Assembly: GCF_932526225.1 (NCBI RefSeq)
Contig: NC_064047.1
Span: 14,543,121-14,607,120, forward strand
Length of the DNA stretch: 64,000 bases
Reading direction: 5' to 3'
Origin: Nematostella vectensis
Taxonomy: Eukaryota > Cnidaria > Anthozoa > Actiniaria > Edwardsiidae
Of this stretch, positions 33,901 through 44,250 are shown in pieces. The position numbers and the translations under genes are program-made. Every line of letters begins with the position of its first letter. Position 1 is the first letter of the stretch. The notes under the pieces were generated by a model. It was not told the DNA's origin and ran no database searches. It saw only the letters and a list, made by a program, of their open reading frames with translations.

Positions 33901-35764
33901 GAAGGTATTTGGTGATCGGTCCCTTGATGAAATTCCCAACAGCCGGCTCAGGAACCTCAAAGAGAAGACACTCCGTTACAAGTTCCGCATGGTCCACATC
34001 CCTGGAGCAAGACACAAAGCTGCGGATGCCATCTCACGCCACCCAATGGGCTCAACAACCCCTGAAATGATGACGCTGCCTGACGACATAGCTACCATCG
34101 ATGCCTCCAACAGCCCTCACCCAGCCAACGCTGCCCTCGCAAGCCTTCGCACTAGGGAGCCACCAGAAGAATCCTGCTCCTACGGGATCGACAAAGAGCT
34201 GGTATCCTCAGCCACATCCACCCTCAACACCATGGCCGTTACCTGGGAGACGGTGAAACTAGAAACCACCAGCGACCCAAATCTCCACTCCCTGACCGCC
34301 ATCATTGAGTCCGGCTTCCCAGAAGCGCAGCACGACCTCGCCCCAGCACTCCAAGAATACCACAGATTCCGGCACGATCTCCACACCATCGATGGAGTCA
34401 TCCTTTACAAGGATCGCATCGTCATTCCCCCAACCCTACGAGAGGTGATACTTAAAGCACTCCACTCTGCACACCAAGGCGTGACATCCATGACTGCCCG
34501 CGCCGAGTCATCAGTCTTTTGGCCAGGAATCACACCTGCCATTGTCGCCTTACGGGAACGATGCTCCTACTGTAACCGCATAACACCTTCACAGCCAAGC
34601 GCCCCACCCTACCCACCAATACTGCCAGCCTACCCATTCCAATGCATCTGTGCTGACTTCTTCCACTACAAAGGCAGCACTTACCTGGTAGCAGTGGACA
34701 GATACTCTAACTGGCCAATCGTCGAAAAGGCTCGTGATGGCTCCGCCGGCCTAGTAGAATGTCTGAGGCGCACCTTCTGCACCTTTGGCATCCCTGATGA
34801 GTGCGCAAGTGACGGTGGACCAGAATTTGTCGCCAATCCTACACAGCAGTTCCTCAAGGAGTGGGGAGTCCACCACCGCCTATCCTCAGTAGCGTTTCCC
34901 CACTCCAACAGTAGAGCTGAAATAGGAGTGAAAACCGTCAAGCGGCTCATCACCAACAACACCGGCCCACATGGTGAACTCAACACCAATGCCTTCCAAC
35001 AAGCGATACTTCAATACCGCAACACCCCAGACCCAAGCACCAAGCTGTCACCAGCACAATGCATATTCGGCAGACCAATCAAGGATTCAATCCCGATCCT
35101 CCCAGGGCACTATATCCCACACCCCACTTGGCGGGACACCCTTGCCCTCAGAGAAGAAGCTTTAAGGAACAGACACATGAGGGCAGCAGAGAGATGGTCA
35201 CAACATACAAAGAGACTTCCCCCTCTTGCCATAGGACACCACGTGAGGATCCAGAACCAGACAGGCCCCAATCCAACACGATGGGACAAGACAGGCATTG
35301 TCATTGTGGTACGGCAATTTGACCAATACGTTGTGCGTGTCGACGGCTCCGGAAGGATAACTCTCCGTAACCGGAAATTCCTACGGAAATACATCCCTGT
35401 CCAAGCACCACAGCCACCACGGATACTCAACGATGACCTCAAATTCATCAGCCGAGCAACCCAAGCAAGACCGAAAGAAAGCCTAACCAAACTCCCAAAA
35501 GGCACAGCAACAACAAGCCCCACTGGAATTTCCGTCGAAACACCCACACGACCTAGCCCCACGCTCACGAGAGACACTGGGCCAGGAACTGGGACAACAG
35601 GCAGTGATACACCAACCAGACCACCAGAAACTGAGCCAGGATCAGCGGAAGCATCCGAACCAGTAAGCCCAGCCAAACCACCATCCAACCCCCCACTCGA
35701 GAAGATACCCTTAGCCCTGAGGAGGCTACAGGACTACAACAAGAAAGGACTACTTGAACAATGA
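30953..35764 (+). CDS. Gag-Pol polyprotein of Gypsy C, 1603 aa
   Basis: Single frame from ATG at 30953. Residues 5-34 hold a C2H2-like finger (CPFPGC...H...H), followed by the Gag helical region. Two zinc knuckles lie near 267-310 (CNYCGKQGH and CQLCGRANHVAIMC). The protease region is near 400, where the expected D-T-G reads P-A-G before CQSCLAS. RT is about 630-870, with VFDCWNGYHSV (motif A Asp) and CIDDTLLW (catalytic box, near 749). RNase H is about 890-1020 (ATDWS, EGEALA, VDHKPLL, ADAISRH). Integrase: HSAH...CSYC zinc finger near 1170-1205, ICADFFHYKG, ASDGGPEF and RAEIGVK give the D,D,E triad. A GPY-like module (TGPNPTRWDKTG) is near 1436, then a Pro/Thr-rich tail. No chromodomain or envelope. 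Confidence 0.95.
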   Translation: MPKFKCPFPGCEYETEDVKDELAAVLISVHSNGTHITNQTPSTPNQTAKVEKVRRPTVSSAGTSEEWSYFMTRWQDYVEATKITGKDKTIQLLECCDEHLRKDLTRNAGGSLTNKSTAEVLGAIKKLAVREENAMVARVQLHNMRQDRDEPIRSFCARLRGQASVCKFLITCPNCNTEVNYTENILRDVVTRGLADEEIQLDLLGEKDQEMSLEDALKFIEAKESGKRSAGRLLQTQGAEAIRSQYRNMKQSEHKNRKSSDQHGTGTCNYCGKQGHGVKAPPKIRKQECPAYGTTCQLCGRANHVAIMCQNKDKPLGQSPHHVTDAGKHTENAVFDALCSVNSSSDDHAIHGISLDHHLYDNLSNRWIRSASQPQPYISLTATIQPDDYTALGFHPVTNKPKSAQLPAGCQSCLASLSVIRRFGLNEADLIPVTTRMHAANGTGIPILGAVILRLTGNNQPGLEAKTRQIVYVTNESDRLFLSREACKDLGIISESFPTVGESLYHPTSDSAAISSNKGNTMDTPDNSCTCPRRQMPPPKPTEPPFPATEDNRANLQEWLLDYYKSSTFNTCEHQQLPLMDGIPMRLMVDPEAKPVAHHTPIPVPLHWQEEVKAGLDQDVALGVLEPVPVGEPVTWCHRMVVCAKKNGKPRRTVDFQSLNLHATRETHHTQSPFHQARSIPYNTKKTVFDCWNGYHSVPLHQDDRHLTTFITPWGRYRYKTAPQGYIASGDGYSRRFDEIVSHVPNKTKCIDDTLLWADDINSSFHQAVNWLDLCGRHGITLNPDKFVFAADTVEFAGFEITRNSVRPCQKYLDAIRKFPTPVNVTDMRSWFGLINQVSYAFAATERMLPFRASLKPGTQFTWTKELDQLFEESKSIIIREIEDGVRIFDKSKPTCLATDWSKTGIGFWLLQKHCKCPSTAPFCCRSGWKVTLVGSRFTHAAESRYAPIEGEALAVADALDKARFFVLGCSNLIVAVDHKPLLKVFGDRSLDEIPNSRLRNLKEKTLRYKFRMVHIPGARHKAADAISRHPMGSTTPEMMTLPDDIATIDASNSPHPANAALASLRTREPPEESCSYGIDKELVSSATSTLNTMAVTWETVKLETTSDPNLHSLTAIIESGFPEAQHDLAPALQEYHRFRHDLHTIDGVILYKDRIVIPPTLREVILKALHSAHQGVTSMTARAESSVFWPGITPAIVALRERCSYCNRITPSQPSAPPYPPILPAYPFQCICADFFHYKGSTYLVAVDRYSNWPIVEKARDGSAGLVECLRRTFCTFGIPDECASDGGPEFVANPTQQFLKEWGVHHRLSSVAFPHSNSRAEIGVKTVKRLITNNTGPHGELNTNAFQQAILQYRNTPDPSTKLSPAQCIFGRPIKDSIPILPGHYIPHPTWRDTLALREEALRNRHMRAAERWSQHTKRLPPLAIGHHVRIQNQTGPNPTRWDKTGIVIVVRQFDQYVVRVDGSGRITLRNRKFLRKYIPVQAPQPPRILNDDLKFISRATQARPKESLTKLPKGTATTSPTGISVETPTRPSPTLTRDTGPGTGTTGSDTPTRPPETEPGSAEASEPVSPAKPPSNPPLEKIPLALRRLQDYNKKGLLEQ

Positions 35765-35851
35765 ACACAAACATTAGTCAAAAGGACACATTGTTATATT
35801 GTTATGTTATATATCAGTATTTATCATCCCCACCATGCAGGAACACTAAAT

Positions 35852-35864
35852 ACTTGGGGGGAGA
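35852..35864 (+). promoter_or_regulatory. Polypurine tract of Gypsy C
   Basis: The G-rich run ending GGGGGGAGA lies directly before the 3' LTR and would prime plus-strand DNA synthesis. Confidence 0.85.
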
Positions 35865-35996
35865 TAGAGCATTGTTTGGATTCCCTGTGGAAGGACTGGG
35901 ACTAGCCCGGTCAGAACTCATTGTAGTTCTTTATCATTCCGTTCGTTCATGTAATAAAACATCATTGCAAACAGGAAAAAGAAGCACTCTTATCTA
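35865..35996 (+). repeat. 3' LTR of Gypsy C
   Basis: 132 bp, identical to the 5' LTR, followed by AAGAT at 35997-36001. Confidence 0.93.
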
Positions 35997-36001
35997 AAGA
36001 T
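35997..36001. repeat. AAGAT target-site duplication of Gypsy C, right
   Basis: Matches 30633-30637. Confidence 0.92.
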
Positions 36002-36574
36002 CAAACCCAAAGGCCTCTTGAAGGAGAGAGGGCATCTAGACTCAGGAGAAAACAACAGAGACAGTCCTCCTCAATTACTTCTACCTCTCTTGTTGGTGAG
36101 TTTTCTTTGGATTGTTATCGTATGTTTATATTTTAAATTGCCTTGATATTCTTATTTGATTTGTATTCATTATGAGGGATTCTTGTGGAATCCCGAAGTC
36201 ATAAATTGGGCATTTTTTTCGTCGTCGTCGTCATCTTCAAAACGTTTTTATTTTCATACCCAGATCGTTTGACAGATTTTGGCCGAGGTGCACTGGATAC
36301 AAACAAAGCCAATGATAAAACTCACATACGATTGCTTCAGCCTCACGATTGGTATACAAATCTTATCAAGAGCGAACTACAGGTTTCACCATTACAAATA
36401 ACTCAACTAAAGAATGTCAACAAAGTCGACAAGCGCAGAAACAAGGATTGTTAGTAAGCTTGCTATAAAAAAACATCAGACAAAAGATGTGTTTACGATC
36501 ATCCATGTGTTTATCAAAGTAACGCCATGTTTACAAGGATGAGTACAAACATTGCTTCTTTTATTATTTTTCCT

Positions 36575-36682
36575 TCAAGGATGCCCAAGAAGCCCAACCC
36601 CACCTTCATGTTTATGTTTTCTGTTATTGCAGACAAAATCATAACCAGGAAAATCAAATAAGCTACCTGAGCCATTTAACCA
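36575..36682 (-). pseudogene. LINE endonuclease segment continuing from the 714-bp array
   Basis: On the minus strand, ISETWLNGSGSLFDFPGYDF and RKHKHEGGVGLLGI follow directly from the array's last PHD/EN unit. This is the normal continuation of an apurinic endonuclease domain (SETWL, then GGVG). It breaks off near 36575; the remaining endonuclease and RT of this element are missing. Confidence 0.8.
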
Positions 36683-39600
36683 AGTTTCAGAGATAGCAAT
36701 GCCATGAAAATTGGAGTTAAGGGTAGATAAACATTCAGAAAGGACTGCAAAATGTTTATTAAGGCTACGAATGTTAACATGTTATATTGAAAACGATCCA
36801 GTTGGCGATGCAGTTGGCTGGACCAGGTTGAAATCATTGGGAATTAAATAAAGGCATTTTGAGAGAGCCTTTGAATTGTCGTAGAGAAAGTTAGCATCTG
36901 GGTCCATACCAGAGTCGAGCAAGAGTTGCCGTGAGTCAGAGAAAGGATTAAAATATAGGTTTTTAGCCGTTCTTGGTCTCTAGATGAAACATTCAGGTCC
37001 AAAAGAGCATAATAAAAAGTACCATCCTCAAAGTGATTAAAAGGGAATATATTGGCTAGGCAAACTTTACAAAACCATGGATCACAAGAGGCTGAAAGAT
37101 CAAAATATTCTTGTTGACAGAAACCTGTGCTTTAAGATGAGCCTAGAGACCACACGAGTCACAGAATATGGCTCTGTGGTTTTCATGGACTGAGAAATGA
37201 CAGATAGAGCAAGGATGCTTAATAGTCATTATTTATGGTTGGAAGAGAAGAAAACCGAATAAAGAAACAAGGTAAGAAATGGCATGGGTAGGAGATAAAT
37301 AGACAATTGAATTTAAATGACAAGTAATTCGCAACAATGATTTATAATGAATATGATTTCTTATATCTATATGCTTACACATTACTACAAGTACAAGTTT
37401 CAGAGATAGCAATGCCATGAAAATTGGAGTTAAGGGTAGATAAACATTCAGAAAGGACTGCAAAATGTTTATTAAGGCTACGAATGTTAACATGTAATAT
37501 TGAAAACGATCCAGTTGGCGATGCAGTTGGCTGGACCAGGTTGAAATCATTGGGAATTAAATAAAGGCATTTTGAGAGAGCCTTTGAATTGTCGTAGAGA
37601 AAGTTAGCATCTGGGTCCATACCAGAGTCGAGCAAGAGTTGCCGTGAGTCAGAGAAAGGATTAAAATATAGGGTTTTTAGCCGTTCTTGGTCTCTAGATG
37701 AAACATTCAGGTCCAAAAGAGCATAATAAAAAGTATCATCCTCAAAGTGATTAAAAGGGAATATATTGGCTAGGCAAACTTTACAAAACCATGGATCACA
37801 AGAGGCTGAAAGATCAAAATATTCTTGTTGACAGAAACCTGTGCTTTAAGATGAGCCTAGAGACCACACGAGTCACAGAATATGGCTCTGTGGTTTTCAT
37901 GGACTGAGAAATGACAGATAGAACAAGGATGCTTAATAGTCATTATTTATGGTTGGAAGAGAAGAAAACCGAATAAAGAACCAAGGTAAGAAATGGCATG
38001 GGTACGAGATAAATAGACAATTGAATTAAAATGACAAGTAATTCGCAAAAATGATTTATAATGAATATGATTTCTTATATCTATATGCTTACACATTACT
38101 ACAAGTACAAGTTTCAGAGATAGCAATGCCATGAAAATTGGAGTTAAGGGTAGATAAACATTCAGAAAGGACTGCAAAATGTTTATTAAGGCTACGAATG
38201 TTAACATGTATTATTGAAAACGATCCAGTTGGCGATGCAGTTGGCTGGACCAGGTTGAAATCATTGGGAATTAAATAAAGGCATTTTGAGAGAGCCTTTG
38301 AATTGTCGTAGAGAAAGTTAGCATCTGGGTCCATACCAGAGTCGAGCAAGAGTTGCCGTGAGTCAGAGAAAGGATTAAAATATAGGGTTTTTAGCCGTTC
38401 TTGGTCTCTAGATGAAACATTCAGGTCCAAAAGAGCATAATAAAAAGTATCATCCTCAAAGTGATTAAAAGGGAATATATTGGCTAGGCAAACTTTACAA
38501 AACCATGGATCACAAGAGGCTGAAAGATCAAAATATTCTTGTTGACAGAAACCTGTGCTTTAAGATGAGCCTAGAGACCACACGAGTCACAGAATATGGC
38601 TCTGTGGTTTTCATGGACTGAGAAATGACAGATAGAACAAGGATGCTTAATAGTCATTATTTATGGTTGGAAGAGAAGAAAACCGAATAAAGAACCAAGG
38701 TAAGAAATGGCATGGGTACGAGATAAATAGACAATTGAATTAAAATGACAAGTAATTCGCAAAAATGATTTATAATGAATATGATTTCTTATATCTATAT
38801 GCTTACACATTACTACAAGTACAAGTTTCAGAGATAGCAATGCCATGAAAATTGGAGTTAAGGGTAGATAAACATTCAGAAAGGACTGCAAAATGTTTAT
38901 TAAGGCTACGAATGTTAACATGTATTATTGAAAACGATCCAGTTGGCGATGCAGTTGGCTGGACCAGGTTGAAATCATTGGGAATTAAATAAAGGCATTT
39001 TGAGAGAGCCTTTGAATTGTCGTAGAGAAAGTTAGCATCTGGGTCCATACCAGAGTCGAGCAAGAGTTGCCGTGAGTCAGAGAAAGGATTAAAATATAGG
39101 GTTTTTAGCCGTTCTTGGTCTCTAGATGAAACATTCAGGTCCAAAAGAGCATAATAAAAAGTATCATCCTCAAAGTGATTAAAAGGGAATATATTGGCTA
39201 GGCAAACTTTACAAAACCATGGATCACAAGAGGCTGAAAGATCAAAATATTCTTGTTGACAGAAACCTGTGCTTTAAGATGAGCCTAGAGACCACACGAG
39301 TCACAGAATATGGCTCTGTGGTTTTCATGGACTGAGAAATGACAGATAGAACAAGGATGCTTAATAGTCATTATTTATGGTTGGAAGAGAAGAAAACCGA
39401 ATAAAGAACCAAGGTAAGAAATGGCATGGGTACGAGATAAATAGACAATTGAATTTAAATGACAAGTAATTCGCAAAAATGATTTATAATGAATATGATT
39501 TCTTATATCTATATGCTTACACATTACTACAAGTACAAGTTTCAGAGATAGCAATGCCATGAAAATTGGAGTTAAGGGTAGATAAACATTCAGAAAGGAC

Positions 39601-40245
39601 TGCAAAATGTTTATTAAGGCTACGAATGTTAACATGTATTATTGAAAACGATCCAGTTGGCGATGCAGTTGGCTGGACCAGGTTGAAATCATTGGGAATT
39701 AAATAAAGGCATTTTGAGAGAGCCTTTGAATTGTCGTAGAGAAAGTTAGCATCTGGGTCCATACCAGAGTCGAGCAAGAGTTGCCGTGAGTCAGAGAAAG
39801 GATTAAAATATAGGGTTTTTAGCCGTTCTTGGTCTCTAGATGAAACATTCAGGTCCAAAAGAGCATAATATAAAGTATCATCCTCAAAGTGATTAAAAGG
39901 GAATATATTGGCTAGGCAAACTTTACAAAACCATGGATCACAAGAGGCTGAAAGATCAAAATATTCTTGTTGACAGAAACCTGTGCTTTAAGATGAGCCT
40001 AGAGACCACACGAGTCACAGAATATGGCTCTGTGGTTTTCATGGACTGAGAAATGACAGATAGAACAAGGATGCTTAATAGTCATTATTTATGGTTGGAA
40101 GAGAAGAAAACCGAATAAAGAACCAAGGTAAGAAATGGCATGGGTACGAGATAAATAGACAATTGAATTTAAATGACAAGTAATTCGCAAAAATGATTTA
40201 TAATGAATATGATTTCTTATATCTATATGCTTACACATTACTACT
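36683..40245 (-). repeat. Five 714-bp tandem units from a LINE ORF2 N-terminus
   Basis: The marker AGTTTCAGAGATAGC starts at 36683, 37396, 38110, 38824 and 39538: spacings 713, 714, 714, 714. Units 2-5 are nearly identical; unit 1 has a few more differences. Read on the minus strand, each unit has about 230 bp of AT-rich DNA, then a PHD-like finger (HPCSICH...FCDSCG, CDPWFCKVCLANIF), a linker starting MDLNVSSRDQERLK, and the first endonuclease block FSI(L/I)HVNIRSLNKHF to ISET, where it joins the next unit. Only unit 1 continues into normal endonuclease. This is a tandem amplification inside one element, not separate insertions. Confidence 0.92.
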
Positions 40246-40493
40246 TATTATTTACTCATTAATTACATAACGTAAAGATAGATCAGGTTATTAGCAATAT
40301 TACTATTTCTAAATACTCAATAAACAACAAGTTCGAGAGAGATGCAAAAAGCATAAACATAACAGAAAGATCCAAAATGGGAGAAGAGGGAAAGAGAGAG
40401 AGAGAATGGCAAACAGGCAGGCCAAGATGGGACATAAACATACAATAGAGGTCAATAGGATGTGTACTTCGAGATGAGCCTCCGGAACTCTCA
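40246..40493 (-). other. ORF1-ORF2 spacer of the array LINE
   Basis: Lies between the ORF1 stop (about 40493) and the first array unit on the minus strand. Short open frames but no domain. Confidence 0.4.
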
Positions 40494-41203
40494 AAGGGAG
40501 GTGCATCTCTCAATAGTGAAAGAGTGGGAAGAGGGACGGAAGGAAACGGTACCGTCGATAGTCCTCACCTTGTTGATAATACCAGGCGGTATAAAATTTC
40601 GAAGGTATCTAAGAATGCCTCTACGAGTGTCCGTTAAATCCGCCTGAAGATTGAAAGGTTTGCTGTTCAACTTAAGTTTCTTTCTCTTCGAGAGGACAGT
40701 AACTTTTGTGTTGTGTCTGACAAAGCGGGCTATAATAGGCCGAGATTTTTTACCTAGCGCCGGCCTATACGGTTCGATTGGCTTATTTCTTCCGGTTGTA
40801 GGTCGCCTAGTTCCTCAGAAAAGAAGTTTATAAGGTCATTGGTGTCTTCATCGTCAGATTCTGCGATGCCAAAAACTCTGTTGTTCCGCCGATTATATTG
40901 CTCAAGATCGTCGAGCTTGTCACATAGCTTTTCGTTAGAATCTTGTAGGGTCGCGATCCTGCTCTCGGACTCCTTCACGGATTCGCCGAAGCCCTCAATA
41001 TCAAATTTGTGAGACTCGCTTAAGGATTGAGAGACAGAGGGAGAAGAGATTACCATGTTAATTTCTTTAGATACCAAGTCACGGACGACGGTTGTGAGGG
41101 ACGAAGTGACCCATTCATTAAGCTTGGCTTCGAATTTCAACCAGATTTCGTCTAAGTGAGAATCGCCGGTTGCAGATGACGGAAGAGAGCGAGTTTTAAT
41201 CAT
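40494..41203 (-). pseudogene. LINE ORF1 (coiled coil + RRM-like), one frameshift
   Basis: Minus-strand ORF starting MIKTRSLPSSAT. Residues 15-90 are helical and charged. LEQYNRRNNRVFGI near 105 is the entry to the RRM-like nucleic-acid-binding domain of L1-type ORF1 proteins. The frame stops after SNRIGRR at 40754; a 1-2 nt shift restores LGKKSRPIIARFVRHNTKV, LTDTRRGILRYLR and an ending at about 40494. ORF1p coats LINE RNA. It lies upstream of the PHD/EN array on the same strand, so both belong to one element. Confidence 0.8.
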
Positions 41204-41883
41204 TATGAGAAAGAAGGAGGTCAGAAAAGTACAGATATCATCTGAAATCTCTCGAACAAAGTCGAAGTTTTCGAGCGCGAAAATTCACGTCCGTTTGCTA
41301 CGCTGACCACAGGTTGAAGAAATGTTAATTGTACGTGAACTGCCAATCACGAAGGTTTATATTAAACCTGGTGGTCAAAGAGGTTATTCAGGGCATTTGT
41401 GAAGGAAATTGCCTCAACTTTACTGAGATAAGGATTTATCAGTGATAGCTGTAAAAGTGAAAGGAAAAGAGAAAACATTCAAAGATGTAGAGCCAGGTGG
41501 TATGTGCTCTGAGAACTCCCCTCTTGATGTTTATGCCAATCGCAGAATAAAGTTGTAAATAAGAAGCTTACTAAACAAGCAAGTAATGTTGTACGAAGAA
41601 TTTTTCCCACCTACTCATCTAACCCAAAGGGACCTAATTTCCCACTGACTGTAAATATCAGTCTATTAGATATAAGCCTTTACAGTTGACCCAAGATAAT
41701 GCCTTGGATAATGTTGAAACATCAGATAAAAATCTCATTCAGAAATGGCGAGAGTTTCTTGAAACTCCATATGAAAAAGCTAATGTGCCAGATTGGTTTT
41801 ACTTGGAGGCGCGTTCGAGCCATGGCTGCAATTAGAGTCATTGAATTCCAACCGATACACCTAAGTTTAAGCTACTAAGCTAC
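41204..41883. other. No gene; short retroelement-like fragment
   Basis: 5' flank of the minus-strand LINE. A fragment at 41735-41810 reads NLIQKWREFLETPYEKANVPDW, coding-like but without an assigned family. Confidence 0.35.
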
Positions 41884-43870
41884 TTGAATCTTGCGATGAA
41901 TCATGAAACTAGTCACCGAGACGAAACACGTGCAGCAGGAGAAATTGAGAAATCTGGACTGGAATTGCCGAAGTCTACGGAACGTGACGATGATGATGTT
42001 TTATTAAGCGTGTCTAGTACGTCATCTAGCAGATTGAAGACAAAGGTTCGAGAAGTCAGGCTGAGACTACAGCAAACGGAAAGACAAATCAAGGCAAATA
42101 GAGGAACAAGCAGTATTTGGGAGAAAAAGGGCCGAGGCAAAATTATATTAAGAATTTCAGAAGGTAAAGGATGAGAAAGAATACACTCTTCTCGAGGCGC
42201 AGTTGACAGCAGAAGAGGAAGGTGAAGTCCTGGACCATTTGGAGGATACAATTACGTTCAACCCTCAGGATAGACAGCCACCAGGTGGTGCAATAGCCTC
42301 TACCACAAAACGGCAAATCCCAATGTCTGTTAATCCTCTTTAACATGATATGTCAACAATCCCATTTAGCAACCCCGTAGGATCCAGTACAAAAATTGAC
42401 AGTAAGCATGTGAATGAATCAGAAACGCCACAGGGTACCCATGCTTGTACCGAGACAGCATATGTGCCACAGGCTTCCCATGCTTGCGTCAGAAACACAA
42501 CAAGGTGCCCATGAGAACTTTGGATTAGGAACATTAGCACAATATTCCCACACTAAAACTGAGTCAGCATACGTACCAAAGGGTCCCGCCCTAGTGTCGT
42601 GTGTCAGCATGTGTATCACAGGGTTCCCAACACCTTGTCGTGTCAGGGTCAGTACCACAGGGATACCGCGACGAGTCAGCATATGCACCACAGGGTTCCC
42701 GCGCTAGGGGGATCCAACCCACTGTCCCGATCACAAGAATCTAGTTCCAGTAACAGTACGGATGTTGCAACTCATTTCGTCAAAATGACGAAGAAACTCG
42801 TGGACGCTTTGTGTCAAAATGTGGCTACTACAGAACTTGTGAAAACAATTGACAAAACATACCGAAGCCAGAAGTAACTAAGTTGAAGGGAGACCCAGCC
42901 GAATTTCCTATGTTCGAGAAAAGAGTTCAAGATTGACTTTCAGATAAGGACTTCCAAGAGACTCAAAAGATCGCTTACCCTATCACCTTCATGAAGGGTG
43001 AAGCGAAAAGTTGCATAGAACATTGCGAAACATCCCCCAATGGCTACACGGACGACATGGTACTGTTGGACAAGCAGTACGGTCATCCAGCGAATGTTGT
43101 CAAAGCGAGCATTAAGCGCGTGACAGAAGGTCAGGGAATCAAAGGAGACAAAGGCACGCTAATGAAACCGTATGATAACTTGCGTGCGTGTGTATCTATA
43201 CTAAATGAGCAATCGAAATACAAGCACGAACTCCACTCGTCGGACAATCTGGAGGTCGTGAATAGATTACCCGCATTTCTTCAGAGACTGGGCTAAACGA
43301 GTGCCCAAGATACGTTGGAATACAGGGACAAAGGATGGTGCAGTGCAAGTCCAAGCTGCATCCTGAGCTACATCGATGGAGTCGCGCAAACAAGTGTTGC
43401 TACACGTGGTTCCTGTTCGAGTTGTATCTCTGGAGAATAGCTCCCTGACCACTTACAATCTGCTAGATAATGGAAGTCGTGGGATAATAATTGATACCAA
43501 GCTGGCCGAGGAGCTTGGCATTACCGGACCTGTCGAAACAGTCACGTTTACTACTGTAATGGGAAAGCAAGATGCGAGTCTTAGATTGTGACCTTTGGAA
43601 TAGATACGATAGATCAGGACTCACTCGCCAGAGAACTTGATACAGAAGGACTTAATGCGAAATCAGGGAAGACTTTGGAGACGAAAAAATCCAAGAAGAG
43701 ACTACGCGAATGTCTGGCGATCACTAAGAGGTAGGGCTACTATTGTGACGGGATAATCCACTGCTTCCAGACAATCAGCGTCTGGCAGAGTCGCGCCTCC
43801 AGAGTCTTATGCGCAGAATCCTTCGTGACCCGGCTCTTAACAAGAAATATCGATCGCACTGTTGACGACA
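41884..43870 (+). pseudogene. BEL/Pao retrotransposon gag-protease-RT remnant
   Basis: An ORF1-like coiled coil starts at 41884. The stretch 42420-42715 holds a decayed repeat encoding Y-V-P-Q-G-S/F-P phrases in shifting frames. At 42870-43300 the DUF1759/Pao Gag core is readable: KGDPAEFPMFEKRVQD, FMKGEAKSCIEHCETSP, QYGHPANVVKASIKRV, LHSSDNLEVVNRLPAFLQR. Protease: TYNLLDNGSRGIIIDTKLA at 43450-43505, where the catalytic D-N-G keeps its Asp. At 43760-43860 a shifted frame reads LPDNQRLAESRLQSLMRRI, a BEL RT landmark. Multiple stops and frameshifts; dead. Confidence 0.78.
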
Positions 43871-44250
43871 GAACGTTGATATTTAAGACTGTAGTGAACT
43901 TTAGTAGATCTTTATTGTAGTTCGCGGATTTATGTAAAGCATCATGTTTTATATCGTGCGGGTAGCCTGTATGCGTGCGCATGATTGTATAGTTCCGCCA
44001 TGTTGTCTCGTGGTCAAGAAGATAAAGAAACGATTTGCGTTCTATTTGTGTTCAATTCATCGTGTTTATTTGTCTGAATCTGATCATTTCCGGCTTTGGA
44101 AGTTTCGTGAACATTTATGGTCCTTCGATAGTTGGATATTTAATTCAAAAAGCATGGAAAGCAATCACGAAGATCATGCAGTTGGTTGAGTCCAAGATAT
44201 CATGATGGACACAAAAGTCTCAAAAGTTGAGAGGGTGGTCGAACAATTAA
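43871..44250. other. No gene recognised
   Basis: Flank between the BEL/Pao remnant and the MITE-like unit; no coding structure. Confidence 0.35.

Larger units (their letters stand above)
30638..35996 (+). mobile_element. Complete Ty3/Gypsy retrotransposon (Gypsy C), identical LTRs
   Basis: 132-bp LTRs at 30638-30769 and 35865-35996 are identical at every base I compared. A 5-bp target duplication, a polypurine tract, a primer-binding site and a single uninterrupted Gag-Pol frame are all present. LTR identity plus an open frame implies a very recent insertion and a possibly active family. The LTRs begin TAGA and end TCTA, a 4-bp inverted end in place of the usual TG...CA. Confidence 0.95.
30386..36454 (+). 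pseudogene. Arg/Glu-rich spliced coding sequence interrupted by Gypsy C
   Basis: Segments: 30386-30637, then (after the inserted element and one AAGAT copy) 36002-36095 with donor GGTGAGT, then 36264-36454 after acceptor CATACCCAG. The frame continues in phase across both the insertion and the splice. The product starts MSFRFIIVEQ and has repeated LTEEQR/LNDEQR...KKQR phrases, a Ser/Thr-rich end of exon 1, then DRLTDFGRGALDTNK and a stop. One in-frame TAG lies at 30509-30511 (a CAG to TAG change is plausible). Similar charged repeats precede helicase genes of some Helitron-like elements, but I cannot assign it. The insertion itself destroys the exon. Confidence 0.5.

Noticed and set aside
35110-35688. 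192-aa minus-strand ORF rich in Val/Gly/Ser
   Set aside because: Antisense of the Pro/Thr-rich C-terminus of Gypsy C; composition explains it.
36683-40245. CRISPR-like or satellite array
   Set aside because: The units are contiguous 714-bp LINE segments with no spacers, in a eukaryotic context.
40283-40513. 76-aa minus-strand ORF
   Set aside because: Lies in the ORF1-ORF2 spacer and overlaps the end of ORF1 in another frame; no domain.
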